Position numbers and translations under genes: made by a program | Assembly (NCBI GenBank): GCA_001586965.3 | Contig: LUCW03001611.1 | Location: 1 to 56,338, forward strand | Length of the DNA: 56,338 nucleotides | Reading direction: 5' to 3' | DNA from: Sphaeroforma sirkka | Lineage: Eukaryota > Opisthokonta > Ichthyosporea > Ichthyophonida | The notes under the pieces: generated by a model | What the model was told of the DNA's origin: nothing | The model's database searches: none | What the model saw: only the letters and a program-made list of their open reading frames with translations | In this document: positions 48,083-56,338 of the stretch, piece after piece | How positions within the stretch are numbered: position 1 is the first letter of the stretch | Layout of the letters: each line of letters starts with the position of its first letter

Positions 48083-50123
48083 ATGGCTAAGGGTACTTCT
48101 AAAGGCAAGGGAGCCGCTAGCTCTAAGCCTGCTAAGCCTGCCGAGGTTCCTGAGATCCCTGTGGAAACACCTAGCCTGTCTGGAGTTGAGCCTGCCGAGG
48201 ATACTGTTGGGGAAGCAAATTCTGAGGTTGGTACAGAGGATTATTCTGAGGATGACTCGTCGGATCCTAAACCTTGGACGAAGAGGTATCTACTACCGCG
48301 GAAAGGCTTGCCAGCGTCCGTGTATCACCTAGGAGTGAAGCTCAGGACCCCAGCTTGCCCCCCCCTGACCACGTGCCGTCAAATATTGGGGATAAACGTC
48401 GAAAGGCTGGAAAATTCGTGGATACGAATGTCGGGGGGGGGCATTATAACTCCACATCTAAAGGACACTCCAGCACAAATCCGGAGTGAAAAGGAAGTAT
48501 TGGACCTGTCCGAAAATTTCGGTTTCGCCATCGATGGAGAAGCCATTCCATTCAGCTCAAATCTTGGGGCCGAAGCTGAGGACGCCATAACTCGACAACG
48601 AGTGGTTGGATCCTCTCAATCTCGACGCCAATTGAACCGCACTGAAGCGCTCTTGAAGGAGCTAGCGGCAGCAGCAGTTGTGGACCCCTCTATCGTGTCC
48701 CACTTGGCTGATATTCTTCCTATACCGAAGAAGAAGAAAAAATTCGGGCCGGGTTTCGAACCCGAGACCTACTGGTTTACCAGCCAGTATGTTTACTACT
48801 AAGCCAGTTACCACTGGCGAGAGAGAAAATATTTCAAAATTTAATCTCTATAGCTCTGATGCTACCATTGACCATCCTCTTGACAAACCTAACCCTGTCA
48901 GAGGATATGATCATATGGAACTCGATGAGGCTTACCATCCTCGTAATATCGACCCTCATTTGCTAACTAACCCTGGTAATCACGATTTTGGCAATCGCTA
49001 CACCAGTACCTCGTTAGAGAGTTCCCGCTCTAATCCTGAGGATGAGGAAGTGAGAACCAGACATACTCGTCTCAGGCTATTACGCTCTGGTATGCAAGTC
49101 CTTGAGGACCGTCTATTGAATGACTCTGACCTTGACGATAGGAAAGCGGATAACATTCGCTATCTAATCGATAACAAGAGAAAGGAAATAGACACCATCT
49201 TGGCACTAGCAGCCCGTAGCACTGAGCATGAGCCTCGTAAACACTTAGAACCAAGCTTTATAAAGCAGCTAGGTAACGCGCAGGCTGAGGTCGATTTCTC
49301 TACTAATGAGAGTACAGTGGAGACACTGAAGGCCTTCGACCAACTTAAGGAGTCTGCCAGCCTTAGGGATAAGCAGATGATGAATGCCTTTATTCATTTC
49401 TGTGAGCCAGGTGAATGGCGAACTATCTTGAAGGCTCATGAGCCCAACTGGAAAGCTCTACCCTGGCACCAGTTGCGTGATAATATACTTAACACCTTTT
49501 TTTGAAGATGCACGTGACCGTGAACTTCTAGAGTCTCGCAAGTTCTTTGCGAACGATACCACTATTCGAGGTGCTCTAGCTCATATGACACATATGAATA
49601 CTTGGATGGGTGGTCGTACCTATACTGGCGAATATTTATTAATTTGTCAGATGATGGAGACTCTGGGAGCTAACCTCTTTAAGAAAGTCAATGATGACAT
49701 CATCGCCTATGGTGATTTGCGATCTATGCCTTGGTCTGTCTTTGAGAAGATAGTACACAAGCATACCAATTCCTCTACTAGAGTACTTAGTACCACGAGC
49801 TACACCCAGCCCACTAAGCGAAACGCAGTAGAGACTAATACTGCGCGTAGTACTAAGAAACCTCGCACTACTACTGGAGGGGTACTGGCTCTACTTCTAC
49901 CGAACCGAAAGGTGATAAGAAGGTGAGAGCGCCTTGCAAGAAGTGTGGTTACAACCTCACAAAACGTAATGGCAAGTGGAATGGTAGACACGACCCTGTT
50001 AAGTGTGCACCAGGCAAGCCAGATTTTGGACACTATATGAAAGAGTGTGCTACTTGCAAGGGTACTAACGGTTGGCACAAAGAGGATTGCAAGGACTTAC
50101 CCGACGTCCAAGTTAAGCACTGA
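48083..50123 (+). pseudogene. gag: A3 gag, full length but frameshifted
   Basis: The ATG at 48083 (MAKGTSKGKG) follows a short leader (48004-48082) that starts TATTTTTCAG, without a TGG primer site. Order: acidic/Pro-rich N-terminus, a Ser/Pro-rich segment (DEEVSTTAERLASV in a second frame), FGFAIDGEAIPFSS and a Lys-rich end, an embedded tRNA-like sequence, MFTTKPV, a charged helix, a capsid-like region, and the nucleocapsid with two zinc-binding patterns. At least four frame changes, mostly in homopolymers. The stop TGA is at 50121-50123, in frame with pol at 50133. This is the only copy with all gag segments contiguous. Confidence 0.85.
48742..48806 (-). other. tRNA-like sequence embedded in family A gag
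   Basis: On the minus strand: an A-box-like TGGCTTAGTAG, an anticodon-arm-like ACTGG...CCAGT around CTGGTAAA, and a T arm TCGGGTTCGAAACCCGG with B box GGTTCGAAACC (10 of 11 consensus). The 5' side does not pair with CCCGAAT as an acceptor stem and the D arm does not close, so this is tRNA-derived, not a functional tRNA. The same sequence occurs in A2 (54941-54975), where A3 is inserted in it. Confidence 0.6.
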
Positions 50124-52971
50124 CAGTACCATATGTGCGCACTAGAGCAAGATTATGAGAAAATGTTCAATAAAATCTATACCAAAGGAGATGAACGTAT
50201 CTTTCAAACAGTTTTCGTAAATGGAGAAAAAAAGTTATGGCACTATTTGATCCAGGGGCTGAAGTCTCTGCTATCTCATGCCGAGTAGCCTACGCTACAG
50301 ATATGGCTGTCCATAACGAAACAACTGATTTAATCTTGGGAAATGGCAAAGTTACTACTTGCGAACAAGCCATTGACTATGCACACATAATGCTGTCAGA
50401 TAGAAGAGAAGTGAAGACTCACCTAATCGTTACTGACATGTCTCAGAAATACGATTTAATTATAGGTATGACTGATCTTCTCAGTTTAGGTATAACACTC
50501 ACTGGTCTGCCTAATGGGCTAGACCCGAATAAAGATCAGTCAGATGATAATATGTTAAAGATACCTAAACCTCCGGAAGGTGAAGCAAAGGATATGATTC
50601 CGCACTTCACCGATATAATTATGGACTTAATTATACAAAACAGGAAGATTGCAATAACTGACTGGTGTATGTTTAAGTTCTCTAATGGGTACGTTAGACT
50701 TGACTTAACAAACGTCGACTTCTCTAAGTTAAAGTGTCCTTCACATAACTACGTGAGTTGGAGACACAAAGACGTAGTCAAAACCCAAATCGAAGATTGG
50801 TTAAAACAGGGTCTAATTGAAATCAATTATGATGCAACCCCAGTTAACTTAGCTCTCTTAGCGGTCGATCAATATAAATCTGATGGAACGTTTAGTAAAA
50901 CAAGAGTAGTACTAGACCTGTCGCCAATCAACAAACTAATTCCGCAACATAGTTTTCCCTTACCTAAGATAAGCGAGATACTACGCAAAATGGAGGGTGC
51001 GACTATCTTTCCAAGATAGACTTAAAAGCTGCATTCCATCAACTACAGATATATGAGCCTCATAGGAAATACTTTTCCTTTACTTGGCAAGGTAAGAAGT
51101 ACCAGTTTAAAGGTGCACCTGAAGGCTTACACATGTTACCTTCTTTCTTCCAACAAGTTATGATGGAACTATTTGCGGACCTGTCGTATAACGTATCAGT
51201 CTATTTAGATGATATAGTTATCTTTACAAAGACAGCACATGAACATGCTAAACTCGTTAAAGAAGTCTTAAAGCGACTTAATCATGCTAAACTTAAGATT
51301 AACGAAGACAAGTGTTCTTTTGCTAAAGATACTATACACTTACTTGGCTACAAAGTATCTGCAGCAGGGGTAGAAATTGATCCTGGCAAGAAACAGTTTC
51401 TGTTGGATTTATCAACACCAATTACTGGAAGAGATGTGAACTCTGTGTGTGGGTTTGTTAACTTCTTCTCGGATTCGGTACCGCATCTTTCTCATTACTT
51501 AAAGCCTTTCAGTCACCTACTGTTGGCACAAAGAGGATTGCAAGGACTTACCCGACGTCCAAGTTAAGCACTGACAGTACCATATGTGCGCACTAGAGCA
51601 AGATTATGAGAAAATGTTCAATAAAATCTATACCAAAGGAGATGAACGTATCTTTCAAACAGTTTTCGTAAATGGAGAAAAAGTTATGGCACTATTTGAT
51701 CCAGGGGCTGAAGTCTCTGCTATCTCATGCCGAGTAGCCTACGCTACAGATATGGCTGTCCATAACGAAACAACTGATTTAATCTTGGGAAATGGCAAAG
51801 TTACTACTTGCGAACAAGCCATTGACTATGCACACATAATGCTGTCAGATAGAAGAGAAGTGAAGACTCACCTAATCGTTACTGACATGTCTCAGAAATA
51901 CGATTTAATTATAGGTATGACTGATCTTCTCAGTTTAGGTATAACACTCACTGGTCTGCCTAATGGGCTAGACCCGAATAAAGATCAGTCAGATGATAAT
52001 ATGTTAAAGATACCTAAACCTCCGGAAGGTGAAGCAAAGGATATGATTCCGCACTTCACCGATATAATTATGGACTTAATTATACAAAACAGGAAGATTG
52101 CAATAACTGACTGGTGTATGTTTAAGTTCTCTAATGGGTACGTTAGACTTGACTTAACAAACGTCGACTTCTCTAAGTTAAAGTGTCCTTCACATAACTA
52201 CGTGAGTTGGAGACACAAAGACGTAGTCAAAACCCAAATCGAAGATTGGTTAAAACAGGGTCTAATTGAAATCAATTATGATGCAACCCCAGTTAACTTA
52301 GCTCTCTTAGCGGTCGATCAATATAAATCTGATGGAACGTTTAGTAAAACAAGAGTAGTACTAGACCTGTCGCCAATCAACAAACTAATTCCGCAACATA
52401 GTTTTCCCTTACCTAAGATAAGCGAGATACTACGCAAAATGGAGGGTGCGACTATCTTTTCCAAGATAGACTTAAAAGCTGCATTCCATCAACTACAGAT
52501 ATATGAGCCTCATAGGAAATACTTTTCCCTTTACTTGGCAAGGTAAGAAGTACCAGTTTAAAGGTGCACCTGAAGGCTTACACATGTTACCTTCTTTCTT
52601 CCAACAAGTTATGATGGAACTATTTGCGGACCTGTCGTATAACGTATCAGTCTATTTAGATGATATAGTTATCTTTACAAAGACAGCACATGAACATGCT
52701 AAACTCGTTAAAGAAGTCTTAAAGCGACTTAATCATGCTAAACTTAAGATTAACGAAGACAAGTGTTCTTTTGCTAAAGATACTATACACTTACTTGGCT
52801 ACAAAGTATCTGCAGCAGGGGTAGAAATTGATCCTGGCAAGAAACAGTTTCTGTTGGATTTATCAACACCAATTACTGGAAGAGATGTGAACTCTGTGTG
52901 TGGGTTTGTTAACTTCTTCTCGGATTCGGTACCGCATCTTTCTCATTACTTAAAGCCTTTCAGTCACCTAC
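50070..52971 (+). repeat. 1,451-bp tandem duplication (gag end, protease, RT)
   Basis: 50070-51520 is repeated as 51522-52971. The junction joins TCAGTCACCTAC (RT) to GTTGGCACAAAGAGG (gag end) with one extra T. Copies appear identical except at homopolymers (A7 vs A5 before the protease; T and C runs in RT). Confidence 0.9.
50133..51521 (+). pseudogene. pol: A3 pol, first (truncated) copy: protease and RT
   Basis: The ATG at 50133 is five codons after the gag TGA. Contains DPGA (type ISCRV), RT fingers and palm with YLDD in VYLDDIVIF, and the RT thumb, ending at SHYLKPFSHL where the duplication junction returns to gag. An A7 run and a missing T near 51010 shift the frame. It lacks RNase H and integrase. 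Confidence 0.88.
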
Positions 52972-54689
52972 GGCTGCACAAAGGACCTTTGGGAAAGCTT
53001 TGGACTAAAGAATGTGATGATGCATTTAAACTAGTCAAAAGTAAAGCAATGGATGCACCCATCATGCAGTACCCTGTGGATGGTGTCCCATTCCAAGTAG
53101 CAACCGACGCTTCAGATCGAGCGGTAGGTGGAGTGCTTTACCAAACGATAAATGGTAAACCGCGCTACATACAATTCTTTAGCAAGAGTTATAATAAGAG
53201 TCAACGGAATTACCCTACCGTTAAACAAGAGCTCCTTGCTATAGTTACTGCGCTAAGACAGTTTAAAGACTACCTTTATGGAAGTTACTTTACTGTCGCC
53301 TGTGATCAAAAGTCTTTAACATACTTAAAAGATATGAACCCTGATTCACAGTTGGTGAGCCGCTGGCATGACATTATTGCCAAGTTCGCTTTAATATAAC
53401 ACACATTCCAGAATACATAACCATCTTCCTGACATGCTCTCTCGACTTGTGCCCGACTACCAGAAAACAGTCAAAGAGTTATTAGCAACCGATTGGATGC
53501 TAAATAAGAAATGGTTTAACCTCGCTCAATCACGATGGGGTCCATTTACTGTTGATATGTTCGCCGCAGAACATAACAAACAGGTTTCTGAATATAGGTC
53601 GTTGACTCATCCTAAAGGTGATGCATTTCAGCTTGACTTATCAAAGCATAATGCGTGGGCTAACCCACCTTGTCAACTTATCGCACAGTTGTTAAATTAT
53701 GTTAATATTACTAAATCTACCATTACGCTGTGTTGTCCCTTACGTAACTCCGACCCATGGATACGTGATTTAATTAATATGATTCAAGACGAACCTATTT
53801 ATGTCGACCGTGAAACCGACACGTTCTTGTATCAGGATCCTATTCTATTAAGAAGACGCCTTGGAAACACACCATTGTTTGTCGCATCGGTCCTGCAGGT
53901 ACCACTAAGTGGAAACCCTCAACCGAATTCTTAGCTAAACTAGAGGAGTCTAAAAGAGTTTGAACAAAAGCTCAAGACTCGTACAACACATGCACCCAAC
54001 AAGATTGCAGTCGAGGTAATGCCGATTGAAACGGCATTAGATCAAAAAAAAAACATGGAACTAGCTAAGGCCATGGATCAAAGACTCAAAACTCTAAGAC
54101 AACCTGAAGCTCGCACTCAACTACTTAAAGCGCTGCTTAAAGAACAGCCAGGAGTTGCGAAACAACTGAAGAAGATACTTCAACAATCCAATGTTGTCAA
54201 TTATGTATCTCAGGACTCTACCCTCCTGATACTGAGGTTGCCCTTTCCAACAGGACTATGGTTCATCCAGCCAGCGTTACGCAGAATCTGACTGACTTAG
54301 AGGAGCTCGAAAGTAGAGTTAAAATTATACATAATTTAACGCATCGAGCATATGAGCATACTTATAAAATGGCTATTCGTGCAGGGCTTGATCACCCGGC
54401 GCTGAAAAGAAACCATACGTGAAGTATACCGACGCTGTACTGATTGTGAAAAGAACCAGATTAAGCGATACGGTTGGGCACCCCTAAAAAAGTGTGACAG
54501 AAGACCAACCGATGCGCCGAGTCATAGTCGATTTGGTTAAACTCCCGCGATCCAAGCATACTGGCGATGTATATATCTGTCATTTCTTATGTGTGGCTTC
54601 GGGCTATAACTTGCTTTATGCAATACCGAACAAACGTCCACAAACAGTGGCAGAATTATGCTATCACGTCTTCAATGACTTCGGTTTTC
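51584..54689 (+). pseudogene. pol: A3 pol, second copy: protease to truncated integrase
   Basis: The ATG at 51584 follows a second copy of the gag end and TGA (51572-51574). The frame 51584-52546 keeps the A5 run, so MCALEQDYEK to DPGA reads without a break: the best reference for the pol start. A C-run insertion near 52528 shifts to 52503-53399 (RT palm with YLDD, thumb, RNase H), then 53434-53934 (methyltransferase-like domain with ANPPC), 54019-54291 and 54494-54689 (integrase zinc finger CTDC and first Asp VIVDLVKLP). It stops at FNDFGF, before the SDNGSEF motif, where inverted LTR sequence begins. Integrase is therefore non-functional. Confidence 0.88.
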
Positions 54690-54940
54690 AAGAGCCTAAA
54701 TATCCTCGATCACACAGGGCGTACCTCTAGCTGTTCTTTATTGAATAATTTTCACTAGAAGTACTAAGTGTTCATGACCACTTGCCTAATTTGTAAATAG
54801 ACATAATAACGTAAGTCACGTTAATACATTAGCTGATATAAATAAAGTTCCATCTGAAGAAAAGTTAAAAAAAAGAAAAAGACTTATTGGATTTTGGTTT
54901 AATATAGTTTGAAACCTAGTAATTTCCATCGAAGTTTACA
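54689..54940. repeat. Rearranged 3' end of A3: inverted LTR fragment plus LTR terminus
   Basis: 54689-54896 is an internal LTR piece in the orientation opposite to A3 (AAGAGCCTAAATATCCTCG to TTATTGGATTTTGG). 54897-54940 is the final part of an LTR in the A3 orientation, ending CGAAGTTTACA before TAGG. Confidence 0.88.
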
Positions 54941-55627
54941 TAGGTCTCGGGTTCGAAACTCGGCCCGAATTTTTCTTCTTCTTCGGTATAGGAAGAATAT
55001 CAGCCAAGTGGGACACGATAGAGGGGTCCACAACTGCTGCTGCCGCTAGCTCCTTCAAGAGCGCTTCAGTGCGGTTCAATTAGCGTCGAGATTGAGAGGA
55101 TCCAACCACTCGTTGTCGAGTTATGGCGTCCTCAGCTTCGGCCCCAAGATTTGAGCTGAATGGAATGGCTTCTCCATCGATGGCGAAACCGAAATTTTCG
55201 GACAGGTCCAATACTTCCTTTTCACCCGGATTTGTGCTGGAGTGTCCTTTAGATGTGGAGTTATAATGCCCCCCGACATTCGTATCCACGAATTTTCCAG
55301 CCTTTCGACGTTTATCCCCACCATTTGACGGCACGTGGTCAGGGGCAAGCTGGGGTCCTGAGCTTCACTCCTAGGTGATACACGGACGCTGGCAAAGCCT
55401 TTCCGCGGTAGTAGATACCTCTTCGTCCAAGGTTTAGGATCCGACGAGTCATCCTCAGAATAATCCTCCTGTACCAACCTCAGAATTTGCTTCCCCCCAA
55501 CAGTATCCTCGGCAGGCTCAACTCCAGACAGGCTAGGTGTTTCCCACAGGGACCCTCAGGAACCTCGGCAGGCTTAGCAGGGTTTAGAGCCAGCGGCTCC
55601 CTTGCCTTTAGAAGTACCCTTAGCCAT
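54941..55627 (-). pseudogene. gag: A2 gag, 5' half
   Basis: The ATG at 55627 (MAKGTSKGK) leads through the acidic N-terminus (a frame break near 55550 in a C run), the Ser/Pro-rich segment, then GDKRRKAGKFVDTNVGG and FGFAIDGEAIPFSS in one continuous frame (55334-55080). It runs to a stop at about 55080 and the Lys-rich end, and into the T-arm of the tRNA-like sequence at 54941-54975. Where A3 has a broken frame (CCGGAGTG), this copy reads STNPGEKEVLD, showing that the two segments belong to one protein. Confidence 0.82.
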
Positions 55628-55706
55628 AGTATTTGCTGGATAGTAAATCGATGTCAGACAGTCTAGAAGCAGCACACTACTGTAACTACTAAATAACTGA
55701 AAAATA

Positions 55707-56303
55707 TGTAAACTTCGATGGAAATTACTAGGTTTCAAACTATATTAAACTAAAATACAATTTAAGTTAGTTAGGATTTAGCAGTGGTAGCTTGTGTAAG
55801 AATGATCGGGACCGCCTCTTGTTAAGAGCCCAAATATCCTCGATCACACAGGGCGCACCTCTAGCTGTTCTTTATTGAATAATTTTTTCACTAGAAGTAC
55901 TAAGTGTTCATGACCACTTGCCTAATTTGTAAATAGACATAATAACGTAAGTCACATCAATACATTAGCTGATATAAATAAAAGTTCCATCTGAAGAAAA
56001 GTTAAAAAAAGAAAAAAGACTTATTGATTTGAGATTGGCGAGAGGACCAAAATCTATAAGTAGTAGTTCTGAGATTATAAAATTTAGTTTATAATATCCT
56101 ACATCTACTAATGTCTCAAATAGGTCCAAGTAGATGAGTCATACCAAATACTCAGGCTATTGGAGCCATCAAAGTGAATTTAGAACACTTTGGAAATATT
56201 GGAAAAGAGCTTGTACTAAATTATTTAAAATACAAAAAATAAAACCAATGTATTATCTCAATTGATCTTGATATTTTAGACTGACTGAGGCCGTATTTCT
56301 ACA
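55707..56303 (-). repeat. Family A LTR (5' LTR of A2)
   Basis: 597-bp copy, TGTAAACTTCG...TTTCTACA, followed by GTTT, which matches the left flank of the A2 3' LTR. 55628-55706 is the leader, again without a TGG next to the LTR. Confidence 0.95.
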
Positions 56304-56338
56304 GTTTTACAAGTGTTTTACTCTGTGTCCTATCAAGT

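Larger units (their letters stand above)
43652..54940 (+). repeat. Arm 2 of the large inverted duplication (partner 6917-16785)
   Basis: Left edge at ATGACACCTGGGCAC (43652), the point where arm 1 (16785) changes to unrelated sequence. Shares with arm 1 both nested-insertion junctions (TTAG and TAGG) and copy-specific residues in the A2-type and A3-type segments. The spacer between arms is about 26.9 kb. Confidence 0.85.
47407..54940 (+). mobile_element. A3: family A chromovirus inserted in A2 gag, internally rearranged
   Basis: The 5' LTR is 47407-48003, and the last 45 bases of an LTR end at 54940. TAGG flanks both sides (47403-47406 and 54941-54944). The insertion point is inside the tRNA-like sequence of A2 gag. 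Inside, a 1,451-bp segment is tandemly duplicated and the 3' LTR is replaced by an inverted fragment plus the LTR terminus. Confidence 0.88.
32585..56303 (-). mobile_element. A2: family A chromovirus split by two nested insertions
   Basis: The 3' LTR is at 32585-33179 and the 5' LTR at 55707-56303, flanked by GTTT at 32581-32584 and 56304-56307 (4-bp target duplication). Removing B2 (36678-45205) and A3 (47407-54940) rejoins pol at TTAG and gag at TAGG into one minus-strand element. This gives the insertion order: A2 first, then B2 and A3. Confidence 0.9.

Noticed and set aside
48742..48806. Functional tRNA gene
   Set aside because: The T arm is good but the acceptor strands do not pair and the D arm does not close; it lies within gag sequence.
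22364..56303. An envelope gene downstream of pol, making these retroviruses
   Set aside because: Between pol stops and the polypurine tracts or 3' LTRs there are only short untranslated regions or repeat arrays; no signal peptide or transmembrane frame was seen.

Overview
This window is eukaryotic, repeat-dominated DNA. Almost everything recognisable is a transposable element: Ty3/gypsy LTR retrotransposons of the chromovirus type (gag, protease, reverse transcriptase, RNase H, integrase, chromodomain), a decayed Ty1/copia element, and a Mutator-like (MULE) DNA transposon family carrying a Ulp1/C48 cysteine protease. No host gene, rRNA or intact tRNA was recognised. Long (TA)n/(CA)n microsatellites, chromodomain integrases and a MULE with 9-bp target duplications indicate a eukaryote; the lineage cannot be named from these data. 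Paralogous copies differ mostly by the length of homopolymer runs, so many frameshifts may be sequencing error rather than real decay.

Layout. 1-1986: right end of a MULE with a Ulp1-like gene. 2116-6492: decayed copia element, minus strand. 6917-13025: A1, a family A chromovirus, minus strand. 13026-16785: fragments of a second A copy and of a family B element. 16830-18640: orphan gag of a third family (C). 19141-20719: complete 1.58-kb non-autonomous MULE with a 9-bp target duplication. 22364-31276: B1, a complete family B chromovirus, minus strand, with 178-180 bp LTRs. 31281-32584: remnant of another pol (D). 32585-56303: A2, a minus-strand family A element flanked by GTTT, carrying two nested insertions: B2 (36678-45205, plus, TSD TTAG) and A3 (47407-54940, plus, TSD TAGG).

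The segments 6917-16785 and 43652-54940 are inverted copies of one nested locus. They share the same B-into-A and A-into-A insertion junctions and the same copy-specific amino-acid differences. This is either a large inverted segmental duplication or an assembly join of two haplotypes.

The most notable biology is: (i) a domain between RNase H and integrase, in both A and B families, that resembles the adenine-methyltransferase-like domain of DIRS elements; (ii) gag and pol in one frame separated by a single stop codon, implying readthrough; (iii) the Ulp1-bearing MULE family with an iterated subterminal motif; (iv) tandem hairpin-forming arrays in the 3' UTR of B elements; (v) a tRNA-like sequence inside family A gag that served as an integration site.
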